Origin: Butyrivibrio sp. AC2005
Lineage (GTDB): Bacteria; Bacillota; Clostridia; Lachnospirales; Lachnospiraceae
Assembly (NCBI RefSeq): GCF_000424145.1
Contig: NZ_KE384138.1
Coordinates: 350,522-414,521 of the forward strand
Direction: 5' to 3'
Length of the DNA: 64,000 bases
Below the pieces are notes generated by a model. That model did no database searches and was not told the origin of the DNA. It was given only the letters and a program-made list of their open reading frames with translations. Shown piece after piece: positions 6,626 to 16,783 of this stretch. The translations under genes were made by a program, and so were the position numbers. Within the stretch, counting starts at the first letter, position 1. Every line of letters begins with the position of its first letter.

Positions 6626-9148
6626 TTAACTCCTTGCTATTAGCTTCTCACCATCAAGCATCACCAGTTCGCCACCCTTCGAGGTAAAGGTTATTCCTCT
6701 CGATGTTTCCAGGGTGTCATGCACTCTAAGAATCCTGTTTCCGATTTTCACGCTGGTCCCAATAAATACCAGTCTTGAAACTATTACCTTGGCGTCCTTA
6801 ACCGATTCCATCTCGGCTTCAATTGTCTTTTTTCTGAGATTGAGCTTTTCAAGCTCTGCCTCTTTGATAGCGGACTCTGCGTTGACTTTGATTTTCAATT
6901 GAAGTGCCTGTTTATTTGTATTATCGTTAAACTGCGCGAGCTTTCCGCGCTGCTGCTCGTAAACCTTTAATTCCTGATATATTCGGCTCACATTTCTAAG
7001 AAGACTCTGATATTCATAATCGAGCTCTTCGGTAATTCCCGTCCTTACAATAGTGTCCTTTACGCTCTTACTTCCAAGAACCGCCGTCTCAACTCCGCGA
7101 AGGGAAGTAACAACGCCTCCGCTGATAAGCCCCTTTTCACCAAGCATGAGGACCTTTCCGTCGGCAGACACATTGCAGTTCATACAGTCATTGGAGATAA
7201 GATCTCCCTTGCACTTGATATTGGCTGTATCAAGATGAGCTGCTGCCACAATACCACCTGCCGATATGGACGTTCTGTCATTTACATTTCCAACTATACT
7301 TTTTCTTACAACAACACGGCCGCCTGCATGAATGTCAGCACAGGATACACTGCCGTCAACAACCACATCACCCTTGGCCTGTATATAGACATTGTCCACA
7401 TCACCCTTCACCCAGATGGTTCCGTCGTAGACAATTTTTTCCTTAACGTTTACAAGCGATTCATAGACCTTTGCTCTGTCGATTCTGATCTCGCCATTCT
7501 GAATACGTCCGACTCCTGCGATGGCAGATACGTAGGTCTTCTTATCACTAAGAAGCATGAAGCCCTGTCCCTTAAGGATCGGTTTACCCTTTCCGGCCTT
7601 AGCCTTAAGGAGCTTACCTGTAACATCAAAGCCGTCCTCCCCGGGAGTTGCGGGATGATATACCGCCAGCTTATCGCCGAGCTTTACTTCATCAAACACC
7701 TTGACCCTTGAAAAGTCTGCGCTTTCTCCCGTGTTCATATCCGGCATGATTTCTTCGCTTAGCTTTAGTAAAAAATCATAGTGCGCATCAGTTCCGTCAA
7801 CGGGAAGCTTTCCCTGCGCAACAAGCGTTTTCTTGCCGTACTTCTTACCCTCTATCATCTCTTCAATCGCTTTTCGGCTCACGCCTCTTCTGACTCTCGC
7901 ATTAAAGAGAAGCTTTACCACTTTTTCCAGAGTATAAGTGGTTCCCTTGATTCCAAGCGGAAGAGTAAAATAGCACTGCATTTTGTCTTCGGTTATATCT
8001 ATAAGGCGTCCCTCCTCTGTCTGAAGGAACTGTAATGCCTTTAATTCTTCATCAGCAGGCCTCTGAAGCTCTTCCTCGAGCTGTCCGGAAAAAAGCTTAC
8101 TTAAGTTACTCGGAAGAGTTTTTCCCTCCTCAAGCCACTTGCGCATAACGCGCATTTCCTGGGCAGGATGAACCATACTTTTATAAAGATTTATATCTAT
8201 GTTATTCTCTATGCCTTTTCTTATTTCACGCATCTGATCAGCGCGGTAAAGAGGCTTCGCATAGGGAGTGACATCTATCTGATGCTCGAGTCCCAGCCTT
8301 AATTCTCTCATCTGCTTCCAGCTGTATGCTTCCTCAGCGTAAACGGAAACATCAAGATTCTGTTCAAGGCCCTTTCTCACTTCATGCATACACTCTCCGC
8401 GCATGCCAAAAAGGAAATAACGGTCTATATCCTCTATTCCCTCCTGCTTTGCCTTGCGAATCTGCTCAAGCTGCTCAGCATCAAAATTCTTATCAATATA
8501 TTCTTTAATATCTATCTTTTCCTTGAAAGCAATATGTATCTGCTCAAGTGTAGCCGCATCTTTTCTTCTTATGAGCTTTTCATCAAGCTCAAGTCCGTCC
8601 TCAAGACTCTCCCTGATAACCCTCATCTTCATATAGGGCATATCTATGCTGGCATAATGGGATATATCAGTTCCGTGCTCTAATCCTATCCTTATTTCTG
8701 CCATCTGTAACCAGTTATACTTGGGATCCTGATAGAAAATAACAGGCACTCCGGCCTTTAACCCCAACCTTATCTGCTTCATCTGGTCTGAAAAGTATTC
8801 AGGTCTTGCGTACTCTGATACGTCAAGATTCTCAGAGAGTCCTTCTCGTATCTCAGCCAGCTGCATTATATCAAAACCGGCATCACGATAAGCGGACATA
8901 TCTATTCCGCTTTGGAGCTCGAGTCTGATTTCCTCCATCTCGTTCCAGGGAACATCCGGTCTGGCATACAGACTTACATCCACGCCAGTGGAGAGCCCCT
9001 TTCTGATCTCTGCCAGCTGATAGATGTTGAATTTCTGATCCTTGAGTTTCTCAACATCTCCGCCCTGCTTTTTTATCAGGAGAAGCTCATTAGCTATTAA
9101 ATCAGGCTGGTATAAACTTTTGTCCTCATCAGCGGTAACAACAGCCAT
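6626..9148 (-). CDS. DUF342 (FapA-like) protein with N-terminal 26-27-residue helical repeats
   Basis: 840 residues, no signal peptide. Residues about 30-355 contain about ten repeats of 26-27 residues with a core like QMEEIRLGLEHGIDVSxYA (for example QLAEIRKGLSTGVDVSLYA, QMKQIRLGLKAGVPVIFY). Residues about 400-840 form a DUF342 polymer-forming beta region with many Gly/Val turns (IHAGGRVVVRKSIVGNV, SAGGIVAAAHLDTANIKCKGDL), then a coiled coil near 750-790. FapA-type proteins are linked to flagellar assembly or surface structures, but no flagellar gene is nearby. The HD-GYP regulator follows directly. The function of the repeats is unknown. Confidence 0.8.
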   Translation of the reverse strand: MAVVTADEDKSLYQPDLIANELLLIKKQGGDVEKLKDQKFNIYQLAEIRKGLSTGVDVSLYARPDVPWNEMEEIRLELQSGIDMSAYRDAGFDIMQLAEIREGLSENLDVSEYARPEYFSDQMKQIRLGLKAGVPVIFYQDPKYNWLQMAEIRIGLEHGTDISHYASIDMPYMKMRVIRESLEDGLELDEKLIRRKDAATLEQIHIAFKEKIDIKEYIDKNFDAEQLEQIRKAKQEGIEDIDRYFLFGMRGECMHEVRKGLEQNLDVSVYAEEAYSWKQMRELRLGLEHQIDVTPYAKPLYRADQMREIRKGIENNIDINLYKSMVHPAQEMRVMRKWLEEGKTLPSNLSKLFSGQLEEELQRPADEELKALQFLQTEEGRLIDITEDKMQCYFTLPLGIKGTTYTLEKVVKLLFNARVRRGVSRKAIEEMIEGKKYGKKTLVAQGKLPVDGTDAHYDFLLKLSEEIMPDMNTGESADFSRVKVFDEVKLGDKLAVYHPATPGEDGFDVTGKLLKAKAGKGKPILKGQGFMLLSDKKTYVSAIAGVGRIQNGEIRIDRAKVYESLVNVKEKIVYDGTIWVKGDVDNVYIQAKGDVVVDGSVSCADIHAGGRVVVRKSIVGNVNDRTSISAGGIVAAAHLDTANIKCKGDLISNDCMNCNVSADGKVLMLGEKGLISGGVVTSLRGVETAVLGSKSVKDTIVRTGITEELDYEYQSLLRNVSRIYQELKVYEQQRGKLAQFNDNTNKQALQLKIKVNAESAIKEAELEKLNLRKKTIEAEMESVKDAKVIVSRLVFIGTSVKIGNRILRVHDTLETSRGITFTSKGGELVMLDGEKLIARS

Positions 9149-9218
9149 CCCCGGTATCCCTCATAGGAAATTTTATTTCGAAAGAGCATGCAAAAAGTGC
9201 ATAAAATCCCTCAAAATT

Positions 9219-9248
9219 ATTCTAACACCGAATATTATTATCACTCAA
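9219..9248 (-). promoter_or_regulatory. Candidate promoter of the DUF342/HD-GYP unit
   Basis: Minus-strand TTGAGT (9243-9248), 18 bp, TAGAAT (9219-9224), about 70 nt before the start codon. Moderate match only. Confidence 0.4.
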
Positions 9249-9306
9249 CGCAATTGAACGAATTTATGAACATTTAACACTTTTTTTCCGTTTTGTTTAA
9301 ACGTGC

Positions 9307-10419
9307 TTACATTTGGTCAAACAGTTTACCTATGCTAACATAATAAGGTGCACGCAGTACGCCATATTCCGTGACTATTCCTGTAATAAGCTCGTTGTCA
9401 GTCACATCAAAAGCAGGATTATAAACCTTTACTCCCTCGGGAGCCATGCGCTCCTTGTACCACATCTCGGTAACCTCTTCGGGCTTCCTCTGCTCTATTT
9501 TGATGTCATCTCCGGTCTTGGTATTTATGTCAATCGTAGAAGTCGGAGCACATACATAAAAAGGTATTCCGTAGCGCTTTGCAACTGTGGCAACAACGCT
9601 GGTTCCTATCTTATTTGCAGCATCGCCGTTTGCAGCTACTCTGTCACAGCCCACAAATATCGCATCTATGGCGCCGCTCTTCATAAGCGAAGCGGACATA
9701 TTATCACACAATACCGTAGTGTCAATTCCTGCTGAATGAAGCTCATATGCCGTAAGTCTTGCCCCCTGAAGAAGCGGTCTTGTCTCATCGCAGTACACTC
9801 TGATGTTGTAGCCCTTTTCATGAGCAAGATACATGGGTGCAGTAGCCGTTCCATATTTACAGGTTGCAAGCTGTCCTGCATTGCAATGTGTAAGAAGTCC
9901 GTAGCCGTCCTTGATCAGAGCAAGCCCATTCTCACCGATTCTTCTGCATACATCTACGTCCTCTGCCTTTATGCGCTCAGATTCCTCACGCATTGCTGTG
10001 ATAATAGCAGCACTGTCAAAAGCAGCTTTTCCACCTTCATCAGAAGCTCCTCCCGTATATCCCAGCTCTTCGGCAACCTTCACCACATGAGCTTCCATAC
10101 GCTTTAGCGCCCATGAGAGGTTGACCGCAGTAGGTCTTGAGGAATTCAGGTAATCACTCTTTTCCCTGAGCTCCTTCATAAATTCCTCATAAGTAGAAGC
10201 TCCGGAATGCTTCATAAGTATGTAAAGTCCAAAGCCTGCTGCCACACCGATTGCCGGTGCTCCGCGAACCTGTAAAAGATAGATTGCATTCCAAATCTCC
10301 TCTCCTGTACGAAGTCTTATCATCTCCGTTGTTCCCGGGAGCTTTGTTTGATCTATTATCTCCACCGCATCATCATCATCGATGAGTGCCACTGTTTCGT
10401 AATCCAAAATACTTTTCAT
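9307..10419 (-). CDS. mtnA: S-methyl-5-thioribose-1-phosphate isomerase
   Basis: 370 residues of the eIF2B-alpha/MtnA family. Visible motifs are VRGAPAIGVAAGFG (about 52-65), SRPTAVNLSWAL (about 93-104), LTHCNAGQLAT with the catalytic Cys (about 176-186), DETRPLLQGARLTAYEL, and VGCDRVAANGDAANKIGT with the catalytic Asp (about 257). The enzyme converts methylthioribose-1-phosphate to methylthioribulose-1-phosphate in methionine salvage. No other salvage gene is visible in the window, so it stands apart from its pathway, between signalling genes. It has an AAGGAG site upstream. Confidence 0.93.
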   Translation of the reverse strand: MKSILDYETVALIDDDDAVEIIDQTKLPGTTEMIRLRTGEEIWNAIYLLQVRGAPAIGVAAGFGLYILMKHSGASTYEEFMKELREKSDYLNSSRPTAVNLSWALKRMEAHVVKVAEELGYTGGASDEGGKAAFDSAAIITAMREESERIKAEDVDVCRRIGENGLALIKDGYGLLTHCNAGQLATCKYGTATAPMYLAHEKGYNIRVYCDETRPLLQGARLTAYELHSAGIDTTVLCDNMSASLMKSGAIDAIFVGCDRVAANGDAANKIGTSVVATVAKRYGIPFYVCAPTSTIDINTKTGDDIKIEQRKPEEVTEMWYKERMAPEGVKVYNPAFDVTDNELITGIVTEYGVLRAPYYVSIGKLFDQM

Positions 10420-10466
10420 TAGTAAAAAACTCCTTCTGTATAAATTATCCTAACAGGCTCTGCCCA

Positions 10467-11228
10467 TTATTTTCTTTCGGCAAAAAACTTCTGAAGGTCC
10501 GCCATGAGCTCTTCGCGATTAATGCTCTTCAAAAGATATCCTTCCGGTTTTAATCCCACTACGCTCATAACACTTTGTTTATCGCTCTTCCCCGTCAGGA
10601 AAAAGACAGGGATATGCTTAGTGGTAGGATCGTTTCTTAACATCTCCAAAACCTGCGGGCCGCTTGTGATCGGCATCTCGTAATCCAAAAGTATAAGATC
10701 GACATGGGTTGTTGCGAGAAGACTTATTGCCTGAAGTCCTGATATTGCCATGGAAACCTTGTACTTTTCCTTTAGCCAGTCCCTGACAAGGCCCACATAG
10801 GTCGCGTCGTCATCAACCACAAGGATACTCTTTTTAGGCGGATCCATAAGACTTCTTCGCTGATCCTTTACCGTGCCTATGAAATCCTCAACGTTGAGCG
10901 GTCTTGAAAAGATTTTCAAAATTCTCCCAAAAGGCAGCTGACTCTTCGCAGCATCCGTATCACCTTTTTCTCCTATGATAATGATCTGAATATCATCTTC
11001 TGTCAGATGTTCATTCAAATAGTGTAAAAAGGAACTCTCCAGCCTCTCAGACTGGTCGAGGTAGTAGGCTATAACTGCTGCCCTGTTCCAATGCTTACTT
11101 ACAACATCAATATCAGGTTTTACGAAGAAATATGGAATCCTCGCTTCATCCAGGTGCTTTTCAAGCGCACGGATTACAAACGTTTCTTTCATTCCTATGA
11201 GCATCAATTCTTTATCAAACAGACTCAT
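10467..11228 (-). CDS. Two-receiver response regulator without output domain
   Basis: 253 residues. Residues 1-118 look like a degenerate receiver (LMLIGMKETF; no DD pair; IIIIGEKGD in place of the phospho-acceptor strand). Residues 130-250 are an intact receiver: ILVVDDDATYVG with the acidic pair, phospho-Asp in LILLDYEMPITSG (about 182), T in FFLTGKSD and K in GYLLKSI. There is no DNA-binding or enzymatic output, so it probably relays or buffers phosphate or binds a partner. It follows the hybrid kinase by 39 bp, which is the natural donor through its Hpt domain (inference). Confidence 0.85.
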   Translation of the reverse strand: MSLFDKELMLIGMKETFVIRALEKHLDEARIPYFFVKPDIDVVSKHWNRAAVIAYYLDQSERLESSFLHYLNEHLTEDDIQIIIIGEKGDTDAAKSQLPFGRILKIFSRPLNVEDFIGTVKDQRRSLMDPPKKSILVVDDDATYVGLVRDWLKEKYKVSMAISGLQAISLLATTHVDLILLDYEMPITSGPQVLEMLRNDPTTKHIPVFFLTGKSDKQSVMSVVGLKPEGYLLKSINREELMADLQKFFAERK

Positions 11229-11267
11229 TTTCTATTCCCCATTTTTATAAAATGATATGAATTTAAA

Positions 11268-14200
11268 CTACGCACCCAGTGTATCCTTGATACCGTCCCA
11301 GTTGAGCTCCTTAAGCATTCTCTGCAACTGCGAAAACTTTTCATTATTCTCTTCGCCGCAGTTATAATTTGTCATGTCTTCCAGAACCATCTCGAAGGAA
11401 TCATAGTCCATTAAGGCCGCAAACTCCTTTAATGCCTCGTATGCCTCATTTATTGTATCCTCATCACAGACTTCCCTCGTATCCTCTCTGGTTTTCTCAG
11501 ACAGCTGCGAGAGCTTTTCCGAAAACTCTCTGTACATCTGCAAAAGCTTCGGTGTTTCTTCCTTGATAGCTTCGATATCTCCGTTTTTTCCTGCCTCTTC
11601 CATTTTAGCAGAAATCTCAGATAATCTCGACGCTCCAATAATTCTTGCTGAGCTCTTTAGAGCATGTACCATAATTGTATATAGTTCATAATCACCATTT
11701 TCAAAGGCGTTCTCAATTTCCTTCGACTTTTTATCTATTGTGTAATAAAAGGTATTAAGTGCTCCCTCAAATTCTTTTCTGCCTCCGCAGTTCAAAAGAC
11801 CATCCTGAACATTTAAATCCTCTACCGCAAACAGCCATTCCAGGTCATTTGCTGCATCCTCATTTCCCTCTTCATTATTCTCCAGAATATAATCCTCCGG
11901 TTTTGGCTCCTGCAACAATTCCTTCGGGATATTGTTTTTAAGGGTCTCCTCCAAAACCTTAATATTTATCGGTTTTTCGAGGTATCCATTAAAGCCCTTT
12001 TGAATATAATAGTTTTCACCGCTATGTGCCGAATTGGCAGTCAGTGCAAAAACAGGAAGTTCATACCCCTCTTCTCTTATTTTCTCGAGTGTTGCTATTC
12101 CGTCCATCTCAGGCATCATGTGATCCAGAAGAACCAGTTCGTAATGTTCCGTTGCCAGCTTCTTAAGACACTCCTTTCCACTTGTGGCTGTATCTATATT
12201 TAACTTTGTGGGTTTCAGAAGTCCCGTAAGCACCTGCAGGTTCATCTCATTATCATCAACAACCAGTATCCGTGCCGAAGGAGCAACGAACGACCGCATA
12301 TAGATTTCACTGTCTGCTTCATCCTCTGCCTCAGAAAATTCACCTATAGGTTCATCCTTATCAATTTTCTGGGTAAGACTAAAGTAAAACTTCGAGCCTT
12401 CACCATAGACACTGTCGCACCTAAGCTCATTGCCCATGATATTCACAAACTGTCTGGAGATATTAAGTCCCAGGCCTGTTCCCTGTATTCCGCTGTTTTT
12501 CTGCTCATCAAGTCTTTCAAAGGCTGAAAAAAGCTTATCCATTTCTTCAGGCTTAATACCTATACCGGTATCCGATACACTATAGTCAATGATACAGGTA
12601 TCGTTCTCCTTTTTTACAAGCTTTATCACAAGCTTAAAAGAGCCTTCTTTCGTATACTTTACTGAATTTGTGAGAAGATTCATCAAAACCTGTTTTATCT
12701 TACCGTCATCTCCATAAAGATATCTTGGCAGCTCCGGATCGATTTCAGTTTCAAATAAAAGATCCTTTTCGTTGCTCCTTACCCTTACCATTGTCGTTAT
12801 GGTTTTTAATAATTCATCAAGATCGTAGCTTCTCTCAACCAGATTCATCTTCCCCGATTCAATTTTTGAAATATCGAGAATATCGTTAACTATTGAAAGC
12901 AGCGTCTCTGATGCTCTTTTTATTGACCTTGCATATCCCGTTATAGCACCGGAATATTTAGCCATAGGAAGACTCTTGTCCTCTCTCATTATCATCTCGT
13001 CCATTCCGATGATAGTGTTAATGGGCGTTCTGATCTCATGAGACATATTGGCAACAAATCTTGATTTTGCGCTGTTTGCCCTTTCAGCCTCCTCCTTGGC
13101 TATACGAATTTCCTCATACTGTCTTCTGATAATGGTAGTCCGCAAAAACCACCAGACAAACAGTGCCACAACACTCGCAACAAGAAGGATCATCATTAGT
13201 CTGAAAATAGGAAGCTCGGTAAAATGAGCCTTTTTATATATGGAATAGGTTTCATCCCTAAGAATACTCCAGGTATTTTTATCAAGGGTCTGAATGTGAA
13301 GTGTGTAATCTCCGTAGGGCAGATTCGTATAAGACAAAGGCGTTAACTCATTCTGGTACACGGTCACACCCTCATCATTTGCTCCCTCGAGATAAAGCTT
13401 AATCAGCGGATTCGACAGCATATAATTTAGTATCGATACTTCAAATTGTACGCGGCCTGCTCCAGCAGGTATCTCATATACACCATTTTCTCCTGGTATT
13501 ATCGTATCATCATCTGTAAAAACCTTATCCAGGTCTATAAGATAATCATTATCGAATGTATCATATTTTGTAGTCGATACCTTTCTCACTCCATCCGTAC
13601 AGCAAAGAAGAAGACTGTCTCCATCACTTGTAATACTGTTCCATGAATTAGCTGTAAGCGAAGTATTAAAGCCTCTTGAGTAGTCAAGCAGGTCCAATGT
13701 ATAATTCTCATTTTCTATAAGATCCTCTATATCAACTATATATATTCCTGCGCTTGAGCTTACCCATGCCTTGTTATCAGGAGCGATGTAAACGTCATAG
13801 CAGTTAGCATAGGGAAAAGCGTCCAGCTTTTTAATTGAAGACCGGTCATCATAATACATTGCATTACTTGTCACATAAATATATCCGTTATCATAAGGTA
13901 TTATTCTCATAACAACCTGAGTTCCAAGTCCTTCCTCCGGTCCCTTTCGTCCCACTATTTTGTGATCTTTTATGACATAGATACCTACACCATCTGAGCC
14001 TGCAAGAATATTTCCATCCTCGTCCTCAACCATGGTAAGAATCTGTGGTGATTTCATCCCGTCCTTTTCACCAATGGTACAGACAACCTCATCTCCCTGT
14101 ATAAAGGTTAATCCCATATTACTTGCAGCAACAATTTCACCATTTGACAGTTCCAGACAATATCTGAATCTTCCTCCCTGCGTACCAACGCTCTCATTAA

Positions 14201-15470
14201 AAGAAAACTCTTCTCCTTTTTCGGTTACTCTTATAAGTCCATCCTTGCCATAGGTAGATATCCACAAATTGTGTTTACTGTCCATCATCATATGCCTTAC
14301 GCGCACGCCATCAAAGTATTGTAAATACTCATAGTCTTTGGCAGCGCACGTTTCCTCATCCAGAATGGCAAGTCCTGAATCCGTCCCTATATACATCTCT
14401 CCATGGTCAACCATCACACTGTTAACAGCAGCTGCTTCTATGCCTGCTTTTACAAACACATTAAAAAACGGATTCTTTGAAAATTCCAATATTCCATGTT
14501 TATTCGAAGCAAACCACACATTGCCCTGATAATCCGTTATACAGTCTGCTATTGAATTGTAAAAATCATTTTTCCTAAGATTTGTAATTATTCCATTTTC
14601 ATTTACAAGTCCCAATCCATTATCTGCACAGAAAAAGCAGCCGGTTCCGTTTGGCTCCGGCAAAAGCTTGTTATAATAATGGATATCCCCGGTCTCTGCC
14701 ATTCCCGTAATTTCGATATTTCCTTTGTTATAGCTGCAACGCTGGAGTATATTTTCCGAAGTTCCGAGGTGCAGAGTATCTCCGTCAACACAGGCAACAG
14801 TAGTGTATGATACACCTGTTTCCTCAAATTCCATTTCCTTAATCAGTTTATTCCCGTTTATAAAAAAAAGTTTTCCGCCGTTAGTAACTCCTGCCACGGT
14901 ACCATCTGCAACATTAGTCAGTGATTTTACCCATGTTATTCCTTCAAGTTCATTAAGAACCTCTATAGACATATCCTCATGTACAACACTTATATACGCT
15001 ACTGTTCCGACATATACATTTCCGTAATCATCCTCACAGATGGATCTTATAGAATCAGCACTAAGTCCGTTTTCCGTAGTATAGCAAGTCTTTTCCTCTG
15101 TTATTGGGTCGTAGCATAATAAACCTGTATCATTGGTTCCTATCCAAAGTCGTCCCTTTCTATCTACATACAGAACCATGACATTGTAGATATTCTCATC
15201 AATCCTGGCTGCTTCAAATTTGATTCCTCCATATCTATATAGCCCCGAATAGGTTCCAACCCATATATATCCATTTGAAGTCTGTGCGAGTGCATTTATT
15301 TCATTTGATACAAGACCATTACTCGTATCATACCTGATCGATGCATACTCCGAGAGATAATCAGCACTTCCTCTGGCAATGGTCTCTGGTTCCTCAGCAT
15401 TTACGCTCAGACTTTTTATAAAAAAATATATAGCAAAAACACAAACTATAAGACCGTATCTTAGACGCAT
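11268..15470 (-). CDS. Hybrid sensor histidine kinase with beta-propeller sensor, receiver and Hpt
   Basis: 1400 residues. Signal sequence or signal anchor at 1-25; extracytoplasmic two-component propeller repeats (about 40-690, with motifs such as IWVGTYSGLYRY, LWIGTNDTGLL, VWFASNKHGILEF); a Y_Y_Y-type domain (about 690-755); one membrane segment (about 757-780); HisKA with phospho-His in SHEIRTPINTIIGMDEM (about 809); HATPase with GTGLGLNISRQF; receiver with DDNEMNLQVL and LLDHMMPEMDG (phospho-Asp about 1115); C-terminal Hpt with MVHALKSSARIIGA (His about 1269). In gut anaerobes this architecture often senses sugars or polysaccharides, but no utilisation locus adjoins this one. It probably heads an operon with the receiver protein downstream. 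Confidence 0.92.
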   Translation of the reverse strand: MRLRYGLIVCVFAIYFFIKSLSVNAEEPETIARGSADYLSEYASIRYDTSNGLVSNEINALAQTSNGYIWVGTYSGLYRYGGIKFEAARIDENIYNVMVLYVDRKGRLWIGTNDTGLLCYDPITEEKTCYTTENGLSADSIRSICEDDYGNVYVGTVAYISVVHEDMSIEVLNELEGITWVKSLTNVADGTVAGVTNGGKLFFINGNKLIKEMEFEETGVSYTTVACVDGDTLHLGTSENILQRCSYNKGNIEITGMAETGDIHYYNKLLPEPNGTGCFFCADNGLGLVNENGIITNLRKNDFYNSIADCITDYQGNVWFASNKHGILEFSKNPFFNVFVKAGIEAAAVNSVMVDHGEMYIGTDSGLAILDEETCAAKDYEYLQYFDGVRVRHMMMDSKHNLWISTYGKDGLIRVTEKGEEFSFNESVGTQGGRFRYCLELSNGEIVAASNMGLTFIQGDEVVCTIGEKDGMKSPQILTMVEDEDGNILAGSDGVGIYVIKDHKIVGRKGPEEGLGTQVVMRIIPYDNGYIYVTSNAMYYDDRSSIKKLDAFPYANCYDVYIAPDNKAWVSSSAGIYIVDIEDLIENENYTLDLLDYSRGFNTSLTANSWNSITSDGDSLLLCCTDGVRKVSTTKYDTFDNDYLIDLDKVFTDDDTIIPGENGVYEIPAGAGRVQFEVSILNYMLSNPLIKLYLEGANDEGVTVYQNELTPLSYTNLPYGDYTLHIQTLDKNTWSILRDETYSIYKKAHFTELPIFRLMMILLVASVVALFVWWFLRTTIIRRQYEEIRIAKEEAERANSAKSRFVANMSHEIRTPINTIIGMDEMIMREDKSLPMAKYSGAITGYARSIKRASETLLSIVNDILDISKIESGKMNLVERSYDLDELLKTITTMVRVRSNEKDLLFETEIDPELPRYLYGDDGKIKQVLMNLLTNSVKYTKEGSFKLVIKLVKKENDTCIIDYSVSDTGIGIKPEEMDKLFSAFERLDEQKNSGIQGTGLGLNISRQFVNIMGNELRCDSVYGEGSKFYFSLTQKIDKDEPIGEFSEAEDEADSEIYMRSFVAPSARILVVDDNEMNLQVLTGLLKPTKLNIDTATSGKECLKKLATEHYELVLLDHMMPEMDGIATLEKIREEGYELPVFALTANSAHSGENYYIQKGFNGYLEKPINIKVLEETLKNNIPKELLQEPKPEDYILENNEEGNEDAANDLEWLFAVEDLNVQDGLLNCGGRKEFEGALNTFYYTIDKKSKEIENAFENGDYELYTIMVHALKSSARIIGASRLSEISAKMEEAGKNGDIEAIKEETPKLLQMYREFSEKLSQLSEKTREDTREVCDEDTINEAYEALKEFAALMDYDSFEMVLEDMTNYNCGEENNEKFSQLQRMLKELNWDGIKDTLGA

Positions 15471-15580
15471 ACATAATCCTCCATTTTATTAATCTATTGT
15501 ACCATTCTAAGATTCAGCTTTTTATAAAAATTCGATATATTTTATTTAAAATTTCGGTAAATGTGTTTTTGCTTCCCCAT

Positions 15581-15612
15581 AAAAAAAGAGACCGCCGTTA
15601 AGCAGTCTCTTT
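15581..15612 (-). terminator. Terminator of the butyryl-CoA operon
   Basis: Minus-strand hairpin AAAGAGAC-loop-GTCTCTTT followed by TTTTTTT, 45 nt beyond the etfA stop. Confidence 0.85.
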
Positions 15613-15656
15613 AATTATCACATATAATGAATCATATTTTTCACTAAGTGATTAAA

Positions 15657-16703
15657 TTATTTAGCAGCGAGTGCAGCCTCGAGCTTCTTTGTAAGTGCAG
15701 GAACGATCTTGTTAAGGTCGCCAACTACACCATAATCAGCTACGTCAAAGATAGGAGCGTTCTCATCCTTGTTGATAGCGATGATGAGATCTGACTCTTC
15801 CATACCTGCAACGTGCTGGATAGCTCCACTGATACCGATTGCGAAGTAAACCTTAGGACGTACAGTCTTACCTGTCTGACCAACCTGAAGATCCTTCGGC
15901 TTCCAGCCTGAATCTACAACTGCACGTGAGCAGGATACTGTTCCGTGAAGAACCTTTGCAAGATCCTCAAGAATCTTGAAGTTCTCAGGACTTCCAACAC
16001 CACGTCCGCCAGATACAAGGATCTTAGCTTCCTGGATATCCTCAACCTCTGAAACTGCCTTAACAATCTCAAGAATCTTTGTATAGCAAGCATTCTCCTT
16101 GAAGCCAGGGTTGAACTCAACAACCTCAGCCTTAGCGCCCTTAACGGGAGCAATCTTCTGCATAACGCCAGGACGTACTGTTGCCATCTGAGGACGGAAA
16201 TCAGGACAAGCGATAGTAGCGATTGTGTTACCACCGAATGCAGGACGTGTCATAAGGAGCTGCTTATGCTTCTGCTCCTGACCTTCTATAGGGTTAAGCG
16301 GGAAATCACCGATATCAAGCTGTGTACAGTCAGCTGTAAGACCTGTGTGAACACGTGAAGATACACGAGGACCAAGGTCACGACCGATTGCTGTTGCACC
16401 AACAAGAAGGATTTCAGGCTTGTACTCGTTGATTACAGATGCAAGTGCATGTGTGTAAGGCTCTGTACGATAGTCCTTAAGTTCAGGATCATCAACAACG
16501 ATTACACGGTCAGCGCCGTACTCTGCAAGAGTATCTACAAGATTACCTACCTTGTCACCAAGAAGGACTGCTGTTACTTTTTTCTCATCAAGATCATTAG
16601 CAAGATCTTTTGCTTTGCCCAGAAGCTCCAATGCAATGCCTGAAAGCTCATTGTCTACCTGCTGAGCAAATATAAATACACCCTTATATTCTTCTAAAGA
16701 CAT
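15657..16703 (-). CDS. etfA: Electron transfer flavoprotein, alpha subunit
   Basis: 348 residues. The N-terminal Rossmann-like domain (1-190) pairs with EtfB. The C-terminal FAD-binding domain carries SGGRGVGSPENFKILEDLA (about 230-248), SRAVVDSGW, QVGQTGKTVRP, GISGAIQH and IAINKDENAPIF, the standard ETF-alpha signature. Together with EtfB it moves electrons to butyryl-CoA dehydrogenase. In clostridial Bcd-Etf complexes this pairs crotonyl-CoA reduction with ferredoxin reduction. Last gene of the operon, 80 bp after etfB, with an AAAGGAG site. Confidence 0.96.
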   Translation of the reverse strand: MSLEEYKGVFIFAQQVDNELSGIALELLGKAKDLANDLDEKKVTAVLLGDKVGNLVDTLAEYGADRVIVVDDPELKDYRTEPYTHALASVINEYKPEILLVGATAIGRDLGPRVSSRVHTGLTADCTQLDIGDFPLNPIEGQEQKHKQLLMTRPAFGGNTIATIACPDFRPQMATVRPGVMQKIAPVKGAKAEVVEFNPGFKENACYTKILEIVKAVSEVEDIQEAKILVSGGRGVGSPENFKILEDLAKVLHGTVSCSRAVVDSGWKPKDLQVGQTGKTVRPKVYFAIGISGAIQHVAGMEESDLIIAINKDENAPIFDVADYGVVGDLNKIVPALTKKLEAALAAK

Positions 16704-16783
16704 GTTATGTTCTCCTTTATACTAAAAACTTTTTTGCTCCACTGAGCGCGCAGACTCGAAAATGCTGCGCTGCTCGCAGGTTA

